Shown piece by piece: positions 8,301-16,636 of a stretch of 64,000 bases of DNA. Positions within the stretch are counted from its first letter, which is position 1. Each line of letters starts with the position of its first letter. The position numbers and the translations under genes are program-made. Source of the stretch: Sphingomonas tagetis (GTDB taxonomy: Bacteria; Pseudomonadota; Alphaproteobacteria; Sphingomonadales; Sphingomonadaceae); assembly GCF_024211275.1 (NCBI RefSeq), contig NZ_JAMLDX010000010.1, forward strand, positions 1 through 64,000, in the 5' to 3' direction. The notes beneath the pieces were generated by a model that searched no databases, had not been told where the DNA came from, and saw only the letters and a list, made by a program, of their open reading frames with translations.

Positions 8301-9914
8301 TCAGCGTGCAAGGGCCTGACCGTCCTTGCGCGGATCGGAGCCGGCGACATAGCCATCCGCCGTCTTGAGGATGATTTGCGCGCCGCCGAACGAGAAGGTG
8401 GCATCCAGCTCTTCAGACACGACCTCGTGCCCGCGCGCCTTCAAATATTCGATCAGGGCCGGATCGGTTCCAGGCTCGATACCCACCCTGCGACCCGTGT
8501 CGATCCGCCAGCGCGGCGCATCGGCGGCCGCCTGCGGGTTCTGGCCATAGCCAAGAATGCGCAGCGCGATCTGCAAATGCGCCTGCGCCTGGATCGGCCC
8601 GCCCATCACGCCGAACGCCATCAACGGATTGCCATCAAGGTCCGTAGCGAAGCCCGGGATGATCGTGTGGAAGGGTAGTTTGCGCGGCGCGACCCGGTTC
8701 GCATGTCCCGGCTCGAGCGTGAAGCCGATGCCGCGATTGTGGAGCGCGATCCCGGTATCGGGAACGACCACGCCCGATCCAAAGCCCTTATAATTGGACT
8801 GAATGAACGACACCATCATGCCGTTCTCGTCGGCCGCCGCCAGACAGACCGTACCGCCCGGCCGCGGATCGCCATGACCGGGGTCGCGCGCACGATCAGG
8901 ATCGATCAGCTTCGCACGCTCGCGGAGATAGGCGGGATCGAGCAATGCATCGGGCGCGAAGGGCATCGAGTCGACATCCGCCAGATGGCGGTAAATGTCA
9001 GCCAGCGCCAATTTCGTCGCCTCGATTGCGAGGTGCAGTTGCTGGGGATCGTCGGGCGACGATGGCTTCCAGCCCGCCGCGTCAAGGATGCCCAGACCGA
9101 TCAGCGTGGCCAGTCCCTGATTGGCTGGCGGCAGTTCATGAACGATGCCATTGGCGAAGCGCTGGGAAATGGTTCCGACCCATTCCGCGCGATGCTCGGC
9201 GAGGTCGGCCAGGTTGAGTGCTGCCCCATGGGCCTGGGCATCGGCTACGATGCGTTCGGCGAGCGCTCCGCGATAGAAACTCTCGCCGCGTGTTGCGACG
9301 ATCGACTCCAGCGTCGCGGCATGGGCCGGGGACCGAAACAGCTCACCAGCGCGCGGCGCTCGGCCGCCGGGCAGGAAACATTGCGCGAATCCGGGCTGAT
9401 CCTTCAGCGTCTGGCCACCTAGCGCCCAAAGCCTGGCAATCGTCGGCGTAACATGAAACCCCTCGCGGGCATGGCGGATAGCGGGTTCCGCGATGGTTTC
9501 GATGGGTAGCGAGCCGAAGCGTTCCCACAGGGCGATCCAACTCGACACGACGCCAGGTACGGTAACCGAAGCCCAGCCGCGTTCCGGTACCGCGTCCAAC
9601 CCCTGGAAGTACTCCGGCGTCCAGGCTGCGGGCGATCGGCCCGATCCGTTGAGGCCATGCAGTTCCTTTCCATCCCAAAGAATGGCGAAGCCATCACCGC
9701 CAATCCCGCATCCGGTGGGTTCGACAACGGTGAGCGCCATCGCTGCGGCAACGATCGCATCGACCGCATTGCCGCCCTTGGCAAGCATGTCCATGCCGGC
9801 AATCGAGGCAAGATGATGCGAGGTGGCGATGGCGGCGTGGCCCATCGCCGGCACGCGCCGCGATGGATAGGGCTGGGAAAAGTCGATCGGCGGCAAGCTC
9901 AAGCCATGAGTCAT
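8301..9914 (-). CDS. Gamma-glutamyltransferase-family Ntn hydrolase
   Basis: A 537-residue member of the GGT/cephalosporin-acylase family. These proteins cut themselves before a Thr that becomes the N-terminal nucleophile. Here T355 in GGTVCLAAAD is at the expected junction, and the large-subunit landmarks GKGGNAVDAAVA-like (LAKGGNAVDAIVAAA) and ECTGCGIGGDGF-like (EPTGCGIGGDGF) are present. No export signal precedes the catalytic region (MTHGLSLPPIDFSQPYPS), so it is probably cytoplasmic, unlike periplasmic Ggt. It follows a VOC protein by 7 bp. Possible roles are cleaving a gamma-glutamyl or glutathione conjugate, or an amide. The reaction is not proved. Confidence 0.87.
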   Translation of the reverse strand: MTHGLSLPPIDFSQPYPSRRVPAMGHAAIATSHHLASIAGMDMLAKGGNAVDAIVAAAMALTVVEPTGCGIGGDGFAILWDGKELHGLNGSGRSPAAWTPEYFQGLDAVPERGWASVTVPGVVSSWIALWERFGSLPIETIAEPAIRHAREGFHVTPTIARLWALGGQTLKDQPGFAQCFLPGGRAPRAGELFRSPAHAATLESIVATRGESFYRGALAERIVADAQAHGAALNLADLAEHRAEWVGTISQRFANGIVHELPPANQGLATLIGLGILDAAGWKPSSPDDPQQLHLAIEATKLALADIYRHLADVDSMPFAPDALLDPAYLRERAKLIDPDRARDPGHGDPRPGGTVCLAAADENGMMVSFIQSNYKGFGSGVVVPDTGIALHNRGIGFTLEPGHANRVAPRKLPFHTIIPGFATDLDGNPLMAFGVMGGPIQAQAHLQIALRILGYGQNPQAAADAPRWRIDTGRRVGIEPGTDPALIEYLKARGHEVVSEELDATFSFGGAQIILKTADGYVAGSDPRKDGQALAR

Positions 9915-9921
9915 GTCCGGG

Positions 9922-10329
9922 TCAGCTCAACAGCGCCGGATCGACGCGCTCAGCAAAGATCATCTCGATCTTGACGCCATTGGGATCGAAGAAGTGAACT
10001 TGCGTATCGGCCGTATCGGCGACAGGTGCCGCCTTGAATTCGACCGCACGGCTGCGGAGATGATCCAGGAAAGCAAGCAGCCCGGTGCCCCGGAAGGCGA
10101 AATGATTGAAGGCGCCGGTCGGACCTTTTTCAGGCGCGCGATCAATGATGTGCAGGATCGGATAGTCGCCGCCGTCTGCATAGAGCCATGCGCCGGGTAC
10201 CTTGACGCCGTTCGCCTCAAGCGGGGGGCGGTGGCCAGGCCGAAGAGCGAGTATGTCGCCGTAAAAGGCGATCGTGTCGTCCATGCACCCGCTCGATAGC
10301 GTCACATGGTCCAATCGAAGCGGCGGCAT
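9922..10329 (-). CDS. VOC-superfamily (glyoxalase/extradiol dioxygenase-like) protein
   Basis: A 135-residue single-domain vicinal-oxygen-chelate protein with two beta-alpha-beta-beta-beta modules. It starts LRLDHVTLSSG, where the His is a usual metal ligand, and has FNHFAFRG in the middle and HFFDPNGVKIEMIF at the end with the metal-binding Glu. I chose ATG 10329 because GGGGAGAAA directly precedes it; longer frames cross the promoter at 10,361-10,394. It heads the VOC-GGT-MFS operon. VOC proteins isomerise, cleave or bind small molecules, some using glutathione, which would suit the adjacent GGT. The specific activity is unknown. Confidence 0.82.
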   Translation of the reverse strand: MPPLRLDHVTLSSGCMDDTIAFYGDILALRPGHRPPLEANGVKVPGAWLYADGGDYPILHIIDRAPEKGPTGAFNHFAFRGTGLLAFLDHLRSRAVEFKAAPVADTADTQVHFFDPNGVKIEMIFAERVDPALLS

Positions 10330-10360
10330 TTTCTCTCCCCACCCGGAAATGTGATACCAA

Positions 10361-10394
10361 GATAAGATACTTGAACGAATCTTATCGTCAAGTG
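10361..10394 (-). promoter_or_regulatory. Promoter-operator of the VOC-GGT-MFS operon (shared element, copy 1)
   Basis: On the minus strand a -35 box TTGACG (10386-10391) and a -10 box TATCTT (10364-10369) are 16 bp apart. The same bases form an inverted repeat, ATAAGAT-N10-ATCTTAT, and an interleaved one, ACTTGA-N13-TCAAGT. Thirty-two of 33 positions are identical to the site at 21,502-21,534, and the core TAAGATAC-N8-ATCTTA-N2-GTCAAGT recurs at 36,246-36,276. It ends about 32 bp before the VOC start. A repressor that binds over the promoter is the simplest reading. Confidence 0.75.
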
Positions 10395-10599
10395 GGGACG
10401 TGGAGATGAGGCGGCATGGGCGGGGGTGGCGGCACGCGCGGGCGCATGCGCACCGACAGGTCGGCATATCATTCACACGTATGTGATGAATCGAGACTTG
10501 CTTTGCGGAACATGCTTACGCAAGCACGCTTCGTCCTCGCTCGGGATCGCAGGGTGCGAAGGTATTTTTGTCGCCACAAGCGCGAGGAAGAATGTCGCT

Positions 10600-10871
10600 T
10601 TCGTCCGGGATCGTAAGGGGCTTGCGTTAGAGATGACGTTTGAACGCTGCCAACGCGAGTTCACCGCTGTTGGGCCAGCGCGCGCGATGACCGGCCGGCT
10701 GGTCCGCGCCTGCAATGCCACGCCTTCAATCGTAAAGGCCGAATAGCCGCTCCGGAGCAGCTATGCCCAGACGGCGTCAAGCAATGCGCCTTCCAGCTCG
10801 GCACCCCGCCGTCGCGTTTTCACGAGCAACTCTTCCGCTTCGTTGCCATCCACGACCACTTTAAGATTCAT
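10600..10871 (-). pseudogene. TetR/AcrR-family regulator, decayed
   Basis: From ATG 10871 the minus strand reads MNLKVVVDGNEAEELLVKTR and RRGAELEGALLDAVWA, then a TAG stop (10761-10763). The same frame resumes LLRSGYSAFTIEGVALQART and SRPVIAR. A frameshift near 10,680 is needed to continue WPNSGELALAAFKRHL, followed by TAA at 10627-10629. GYSAFTIEGVA and SRPVIAR-WPN are the helix-turn-helix landmarks of TetR proteins. The gene therefore has at least two stops and one frameshift and no recognisable ligand-binding domain. It lies just upstream of the operator at 10,361 and divergent to the monooxygenase at 11,012, so it may once have controlled either. Confidence 0.75.
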
Positions 10872-11011
10872 TTATGCATCCTAGTTGACGAAAAAAATAA
10901 GATGCACTAGCACCCCTTATAGCAAGGATAGCGCTCCTAGGTGAAGGGCAAGCTTCGCCGCGTAGACGTTTCTGTCGCGGATCGCTGCGACTCGGTGGAT
11001 CGGGGTAAGAA

Positions 11012-12214
11012 GTGACGTCAGCTCATGGTTTGAAAATTCTCATCTCAGGCGCGAGCATTGCCGGCCCGACGCTCGGCTATTGGCTGACCGAATATGGGTT
11101 CGACGTCGAGATCGTGGAGCGCTCGTCCGAAGTGCGCGGCGGCGGCTATCCGATCGATCTTCGCGGCTCGGCGATGGATGTCGCCGAACGGATGGGAATG
11201 ACAGCATCGCTGCGCGACGCGCATCTCGATATCCGCAAACTGACGTTGGTCGATCGCGACGGAGAGACGATCCTCGCCGTAAACCCAGAGCAATTCAGCG
11301 GCGGGACCCAGGGGCACGATGTCGAGGTGCCGCGCGGCGATCTCGCCAGGCTGCTCTATGAGCGAACCCGCGACCGCTGCGCCTACCGTTTCAACGACTA
11401 TGTGACCGCGCTGGACGATCGGGGCGACTCGGTCGACGTCGAATTCAAGTCCGGACGGCGTGAGCGGTACGACTATGTGCTGGGCGCGGACGGGCTGCAT
11501 TCGGCGACACGCGGCTTCATCTTCGGGCCGGAAGACCCTTTCATCCGCCATCTCGGCTATTTCTTCGTCGGCTTCACCATGCCCAACGTCTTTGGGATGG
11601 CGCGCGAGCAGCGAGTATTTTCGACCGCCGGGCGCATGGCGGGCATCAGCAGCGTCCGCAGTGACGATCGCGTGACCGCCCTGCTAACGATGGCGCTAGA
11701 CGAAATGCCGGTGGCCGCGGAGCGCAACGCCGATGTCCAGCGCGATCGGTTCAAGGCGCTGTTCGGGCAGGATGGCTGGCATATCCCGCAGCTGCTCGAA
11801 GGACTCGATCGCGGTGACGATCTGTATTTTGACACGGTCAGCCAGATCCGCATGCCGGGCTGGTCGAAGGGCCGCATCGCCTTGGCGGGAGATGCGGCGC
11901 ATGGCCCGTCGTTCGTGACGGGGCAGGGGTCCAGCCTGGCGCTGGCCGGTGCCTATGTCCTCGCCGGAGAACTGGCGAGCCATGCCGGCGATCCGGCTGC
12001 CGCCTTCGCCAGTTACGAACGCGAATTCCGCCCCTTTGCCGAGGCGAACCAGAACATCGCCGGCAAGCGCTGGCAGTTCATCCCGGACGATGCGGAAACC
12101 GAGCGCATGCGCAACGAGCACCTGCGTGCGAACGGACTGCCGGCGGCGTCCGGCGAAGCGAAGCGGGCGATTCACACCGCACTTAAGATCAAGGACTATC
12201 ATGCTGACAGCTGA
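11012..12214 (+). CDS. FAD-dependent aromatic-type monooxygenase
   Basis: A 400-residue single-component flavoprotein hydroxylase of the PHBH/UbiH fold. The N-terminal dinucleotide motif is LISGASIAGPTLGYWL, with E-type ribose binding in VEIVERS. The middle motif is LGADGLHSATR, and the FAD ribityl motif is IALAGDAAHGPSFVTGQGSS. These three mark NAD(P)H-driven hydroxylases that act on phenols, polyketides or related rings, or inactivate antibiotics. The frame begins at GTG 11012 with a weak GGGGTAAG before it. The stop overlaps the start of the next gene by 14 nt, so the two are translationally coupled. The substrate is not readable. Confidence 0.85.
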   Translation: MTSAHGLKILISGASIAGPTLGYWLTEYGFDVEIVERSSEVRGGGYPIDLRGSAMDVAERMGMTASLRDAHLDIRKLTLVDRDGETILAVNPEQFSGGTQGHDVEVPRGDLARLLYERTRDRCAYRFNDYVTALDDRGDSVDVEFKSGRRERYDYVLGADGLHSATRGFIFGPEDPFIRHLGYFFVGFTMPNVFGMAREQRVFSTAGRMAGISSVRSDDRVTALLTMALDEMPVAAERNADVQRDRFKALFGQDGWHIPQLLEGLDRGDDLYFDTVSQIRMPGWSKGRIALAGDAAHGPSFVTGQGSSLALAGAYVLAGELASHAGDPAAAFASYEREFRPFAEANQNIAGKRWQFIPDDAETERMRNEHLRANGLPAASGEAKRAIHTALKIKDYHADS

Positions 12215-12707
12215 CCATCCCAATGCCCTCTGGCTACGCGAGGTGTACGGGGTCGACCTGCAACCCGACCCGGCGGATGCCGGCCTGACTCAAGAGGAAC
12301 GGGACCGCCGGCACGCCGAGCATGTCGCTAAATCTATGGCGCGGATGTCGCCCGATCTGATCATCCATACCGGCGGCGTGAAGCTGGCGGTGACCGCCGA
12401 CATGGCGTTCATGAAGGCCTATGGCCGCCGCCGCGCGTCGCTGAGCGATAGCGGCGATGTCTCCATCATCGCGATCAACCAGGTCCTTGCCGACGATACC
12501 TATGGCATCCTGCACTTCCGTTCGCGCACGAAGCGCGGTGACCATGTCTGGGAACGGGTGGGGATGGGCGCGTGGCGCTTTGAGGACGGCATGGCCGTCG
12601 AACATTGGGAACTGTCCAACGGGCCCAAATGGGACGCCTATTATCTGGAGGGCGATCCAGACTTCAACGGTGATGCAATAGAGTATTGGACGAGGGGGCA
12701 GAGGTAA
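12201..12707 (+). CDS. NTF2/SnoaL-fold protein
   Basis: A 168-residue protein whose C-terminal two-thirds look like an NTF2-fold domain: a long N-terminal helix rich in Glu and Arg, then strands with DTYGILHFRSRTKRGD, GMGAWRFEDGMAVEHWEL and a C-terminal Trp. Members act as small isomerases, dehydratases or cyclases, or as ligand-binding partners. The start at 12201 overlaps the monooxygenase stop. The coupling suggests that it processes or stabilises the hydroxylated product. I see no exact relative, so the function is inferred only from fold-level resemblance and position. Confidence 0.65.
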   Translation: MLTADHPNALWLREVYGVDLQPDPADAGLTQEERDRRHAEHVAKSMARMSPDLIIHTGGVKLAVTADMAFMKAYGRRRASLSDSGDVSIIAINQVLADDTYGILHFRSRTKRGDHVWERVGMGAWRFEDGMAVEHWELSNGPKWDAYYLEGDPDFNGDAIEYWTRGQR

Positions 12708-12793
12708 CGCCAACTCTAATTATTAAATCGTTGATGTGAGTCAGGATCAAATAGATTCTCTTGAAGTATAAAACAGCATGCGGGGAGATTGAC

Positions 12794-15160
12794 ATGGTAA
12801 CGAATTACTTGAAGTTGCGCTCGCGCAAGGCGTTGGTGACTATATTGCTGGGTTCGTCGATTTTAGTAGGCGGGCAGGCTTTCGCTCAGGATGGCGGCGC
12901 GAAGAGCGCTGAGAGTGCCGAGGACGAGATCTTCGTGACCGCGCAGCGCCGCGAACAGGCGGTGATCGACGTGCCGATCGCGGTCAGCGTGGTGGACGCC
13001 GAGAAGGTTGAGGATCTCAACCTTTCGACCTTCACCTCGATCGCACAGCAGACGCCGAACTTCAACGTGACCTTCACTCGCGGCGGCAACGCCGCCCCGA
13101 ATCTGAGCATCCGCGGCATCCGCGGCGACGGTTCAACCGCGCGCGTCAACGAAAGCTCGGTTGCGGTCTATGTCGACGACATTTATCTGGGCGACGAGAA
13201 CAGCCTGACCGGCCATATGTTCGATGTGGATCGCGTCGAAGTGCTGCGCGGCCCGCAGGGCACGCTGTTCGGGCGCAACACGACCGGCGGTCTCGTCCAG
13301 TTCGTATCCGCCAACCCCACGGCCGAATACACCCAGAAGGCAAGCATCCTCTATGGATCGGACAATTGGGTGGCGATCAACGGCGCCGTCAGCGGGCCGA
13401 TCACCGACAACATCCGCACGCGTATCGCCGGACAGTTCGAAACGCATAGCGGCCATTACACCAATCGCGCCACGCTGCCCGGCGCGCTCCGCAAGCTCGG
13501 TGGCAAGGAAGCCTGGAGCCTGCGCAGCACGACCGACTTCGACATCGGTGAAGCAACGAAGCTGCGCGTGCAGGTGACGCAATCGCGCAACCGGTCGGAA
13601 TCGACCCCGAACTACGGCTTGGGTATGTACCAGAATCTCACGGGTGCGCCGGTGCTGTGCTCGCGTACCCAGATCCTGGCCGCGCAGTGTTACGACAATC
13701 TCGTCCGCGCTGGCCAGCCGGCGCAGAACGGCATCCGGCCGGGTGACGCTATCACCGAACTCACCCGCGACGAGCTGGCGATCCGCCAGGACCTGACGTC
13801 GGCCACGGTCAAGTTCGAGACCGATCTCGGCTTCGGTTCGCTGATCAACATCGCCAACTACACCAAGTTCAAGTCGCGCATCGGCGTGGACGGCGACGGC
13901 AGCACGACGCCGAGCACGCTGGGCCAGCGCGTGTTCGTGGAGCTGCGCAACGCCACCGAACAGTTCAGCAACGAACTGAGGCTGCAGGGCGAGACGGATA
14001 CGGTGAACTGGGTCGGCGGTCTGTTCTATTATCAGGACACCAAGACGGCCAGCCCGATCACCAACGTGCGTAACAATACGAATGGGCTGATACAGCGTTC
14101 GCCTGCCGATGCGCGCGTCGATACGACCTCCGGCGCGGTGTTCGGGCAGATCGACTGGAAGGTGGTCGATCAGCTCACGCTCTCGGCCGGCGCGCGCTAC
14201 ACCGTCGAGAATCGCGAGCTGTTGCGCGCGACGCTCGGCGGAATCACGAACGCTTTAGGCACGGGCCCGGTGATCGACGTCCGTGCTGCCGTCCCCGAGA
14301 CCGACCCGGTCACCCGCGACGTGACGGGCCGGGCGAGCCTGACCTGGGAGCCGACGCCCGATAACAGCCTCTATGCGAGTTACTCGCGCGGTGCGAAGAG
14401 CGTCAGCTATAGCGTGTTCTATAGCAGCGGCACCGCGGCTTCGAACGCATTGCAAACCGGTCCGGTCGGCCAGGAGCATATCGACGCGTTCGAAATCGGC
14501 AGCAAGAACCGGTTCCTCGATCGTACCTTGTCGCTCAACCTTGCCGGCTTCTACTACATCTTCGACGGCAAGCAGGAGCTGTTGGCGGTTGCGCAAACCA
14601 CCCAAACTCCCAGCGGTCCGGTGACGACCACCAGCACCCGCTTCCTGAATGTCGGGCAAGTCGAGATCTATGGTGCCGAACTCGAGTTCAACTACAAGCC
14701 GAGTGAGCGTTGGGACTTCGGGGTGAGCGGCGGCCTGCTGCACAGCGAAATCACCAAGACGCCGCTCACGTTCAGCGGTCCGCGGCTCGGCTTGGTGGCG
14801 CTCCAGGGCCGGCCGCTGCCGCAGACGCCGAAGTGGAATGTAAGCGGGACCTTCGCGCATCACGTCCCGACCGCGAGCATGGGCACCTTCACGCTTCAGG
14901 CCGAAGGGCGCGCGCAGGCGGAGCAGAATTTCGGCCTGTCGAACGATCCGCTCGCTCGGGTGCCGTCTTATGGTCTGGTCAACTTCCGCGTCATGTGGGA
15001 GTCGGACGACAAGATGTTCAACGCGCAGGTGTTCGTCACCAATGCGTTCAACAAGCTCTACTTCGCGAGCATCAGCGACGTGAATTCGGCGGCTGGCGCG
15101 TTCATCACCCAGGTGGGTGAGCCGCGCCTGTGGGGCGTCAAGTTCGGCGCTGCGTTCTGA
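12794..15160 (+). CDS. TonB-dependent outer-membrane receptor
   Basis: A 788-residue gated porin. It starts with a signal peptide (basic start, hydrophobic KALVTILLGSSILVGGQAFA) followed by a TonB box-like DEIFVTAQRR. The plug domain contains VEVLRGPQGTLFGRNTTGG, and the 22-strand barrel ends in GVKFGAAF with the terminal Phe. I chose ATG 12794 with GGGGAG upstream; a frame opening at 12761 would add residues before the signal. Receptors of this subgroup commonly sit beside hydrocarbon, terpenoid and aromatic degradation genes in sphingomonads and are thought to import such substrates. A close relative, broken by an IS, is at 120-329. A hairpin follows. Confidence 0.93.
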   Translation: MVTNYLKLRSRKALVTILLGSSILVGGQAFAQDGGAKSAESAEDEIFVTAQRREQAVIDVPIAVSVVDAEKVEDLNLSTFTSIAQQTPNFNVTFTRGGNAAPNLSIRGIRGDGSTARVNESSVAVYVDDIYLGDENSLTGHMFDVDRVEVLRGPQGTLFGRNTTGGLVQFVSANPTAEYTQKASILYGSDNWVAINGAVSGPITDNIRTRIAGQFETHSGHYTNRATLPGALRKLGGKEAWSLRSTTDFDIGEATKLRVQVTQSRNRSESTPNYGLGMYQNLTGAPVLCSRTQILAAQCYDNLVRAGQPAQNGIRPGDAITELTRDELAIRQDLTSATVKFETDLGFGSLINIANYTKFKSRIGVDGDGSTTPSTLGQRVFVELRNATEQFSNELRLQGETDTVNWVGGLFYYQDTKTASPITNVRNNTNGLIQRSPADARVDTTSGAVFGQIDWKVVDQLTLSAGARYTVENRELLRATLGGITNALGTGPVIDVRAAVPETDPVTRDVTGRASLTWEPTPDNSLYASYSRGAKSVSYSVFYSSGTAASNALQTGPVGQEHIDAFEIGSKNRFLDRTLSLNLAGFYYIFDGKQELLAVAQTTQTPSGPVTTTSTRFLNVGQVEIYGAELEFNYKPSERWDFGVSGGLLHSEITKTPLTFSGPRLGLVALQGRPLPQTPKWNVSGTFAHHVPTASMGTFTLQAEGRAQAEQNFGLSNDPLARVPSYGLVNFRVMWESDDKMFNAQVFVTNAFNKLYFASISDVNSAAGAFITQVGEPRLWGVKFGAAF

Positions 15161-15173
15161 TCAACGGCCAACT

Positions 15174-15223
15174 CCGTACCCCCTTCCTCGTGCCGGCACC
15201 GAGAAGCAACGAAGGGGGTACGG
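15174..15223 (+). terminator. Terminator-like hairpin after the TonB receptor
   Basis: Arms 15174-15186 and 15211-15223 form a perfect 13-bp stem, and the loop holds a smaller palindromic hairpin (around TGCCGGCA). It begins 13 nt after the receptor stop. There is no T tract. The position matches the hairpin after the receptor fragment at 347-383. Confidence 0.6.
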
Positions 15224-15412
15224 GTTGGCTCGTACGATGAGCGTTGGTCTTCACTAAAGTCGGGGATGCGCCCATGTCCTGCAAGTGTAGTGGATGCCGT
15301 GACCAGCGCATGCAAATCTGGCGTTCACTGGTCGAGCGGCTGACAAGCAGCAAGAACGCCGTCCCGACAGTGGGGTCCGCGCCGGTGGAATCGCTCGGTG
15401 AGCTTCGTCCGC

Positions 15413-16570
15413 TCAGACGTCAGTAAGCTTTGTTACGGCCCATAACACGCTCGCGGTAATCCTGGCGCATGCTGCATCGGATAAGTCGGTAGCCCTCATT
15501 AGCCTGAGACCGGTTGCGGCCACTGCGAATTGATAGCTTGCGAACGATTTCTCAAAGCCGAACAGGCGCCGGCCTGTTTTGCGGATACCGATTATCGCCA
15601 CGGCATAGGGATTTGAACACATAGGTGGTTTGCCGAGCGCAATCAGCCGCTCGACCTCCCAAATGTCGTCGAACGTCGCATTTGACGGCGCGTTGATACG
15701 CACACTCATTTCCAGTGCTACAATATCTTGAAAGATATGCCCGCGACCGGTGCGCTGAAAATCGATTACGCCCGCAAACTTCCGGCGGCCGTCGAGCATG
15801 ATATTGTCCGAGTTCAGATCGCCGTGAACGATACAGCTCGTATAGGTACGCGCATCGCGGCGAGCGAACAACAGCTCGCAGATAGCTGGAAAGTCGGCCT
15901 TGTGGATCCGATATCCTCGCGCGTTATGCTGCCCTCCGAAATATCGTGCGGCATGACCTAACAGTGTCGTCTCGGCCAAGATTGCTGAACGAGTATCCCC
16001 GAAATAGCGTGCAAGATAATATCGTGCCAAATCGCTTTCGGGCTGTATCTCGCTGGCGCTACGCCAGCGGTGCAAATGCTCGAAAAGGGGCAAGAGGATC
16101 AAGTCCAGCGCAACCAAGTCCCCCATAGCGAGGCGATCGGTCAGCGTTTCCGGCTTGTCGCCATCCCCGAGCAACGAGTAGCAAAGCGCAGCGCGATCAC
16201 GCGCCGTAGCGAAACCATGCAGCTCGGGCCGGTAGCGGCTCGGCAAGAACGGGCGGACGAATTTCTCATAGTTCGCCTGTTCGGCGGTTCCGGCATCGAG
16301 CGGCGCAACCTTTACCACCGTTCGAGCTGGATAAAGCCTGCGCCCGTCAGTGGCCACGGGCGTGGCCTTGAAGACGAAGGAGCCACTGCGGCCGCCGTTG
16401 AGCGTATCGAGCATGATTGCCTCACCCGCGGAGTCGCCGATATCGGCATTGGCGTTTACGAGAACTAATCTGATGAGTTCAGAAACTTCCTGTGCTTCGC
16501 GGGCGGTTTCAAAAGGACGCCTGCCGGAAAAACGGAGGTCCGGTGCCGTCGAAGCGGATGTACGCGGCAT
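15413..16570 (-). CDS. APH/choline-kinase-like phosphotransferase
   Basis: A 385-residue protein with a kinase-like C-terminal half. The catalytic loop is IVHGDLNSDNIMLDG (His-Gly-Asp ... Asn), followed by the metal-binding strand GVIDFQRTG. The N-terminal half has GGRSGSFVFK and VVKVAP, which fit the nucleotide-binding lobe. Relatives phosphorylate aminoglycosides, choline, sugars or unknown small molecules. It stands alone between convergent neighbours and has no regulatory partner. There is no reason to call it a resistance gene. It could equally be a cytosolic kinase for a catabolic intermediate. Confidence 0.72.
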   Translation of the reverse strand: MPRTSASTAPDLRFSGRRPFETAREAQEVSELIRLVLVNANADIGDSAGEAIMLDTLNGGRSGSFVFKATPVATDGRRLYPARTVVKVAPLDAGTAEQANYEKFVRPFLPSRYRPELHGFATARDRAALCYSLLGDGDKPETLTDRLAMGDLVALDLILLPLFEHLHRWRSASEIQPESDLARYYLARYFGDTRSAILAETTLLGHAARYFGGQHNARGYRIHKADFPAICELLFARRDARTYTSCIVHGDLNSDNIMLDGRRKFAGVIDFQRTGRGHIFQDIVALEMSVRINAPSNATFDDIWEVERLIALGKPPMCSNPYAVAIIGIRKTGRRLFGFEKSFASYQFAVAATGLRLMRATDLSDAACARITASVLWAVTKLTDV

Positions 16571-16636
16571 GGTTGTTAATTCCCAATGTCGTCGCGTGCG
16601 ACGACTTTGCTGCTGGGTATCTTGAGGCCTGCCATG

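Noticed and set aside
15253..15426. Small plus-strand frame with CKCSGC near its start
   Set aside because: The Cys pattern is suggestive, but there is no convincing start site or relative, and it overlaps the 3' end of the kinase-like gene.
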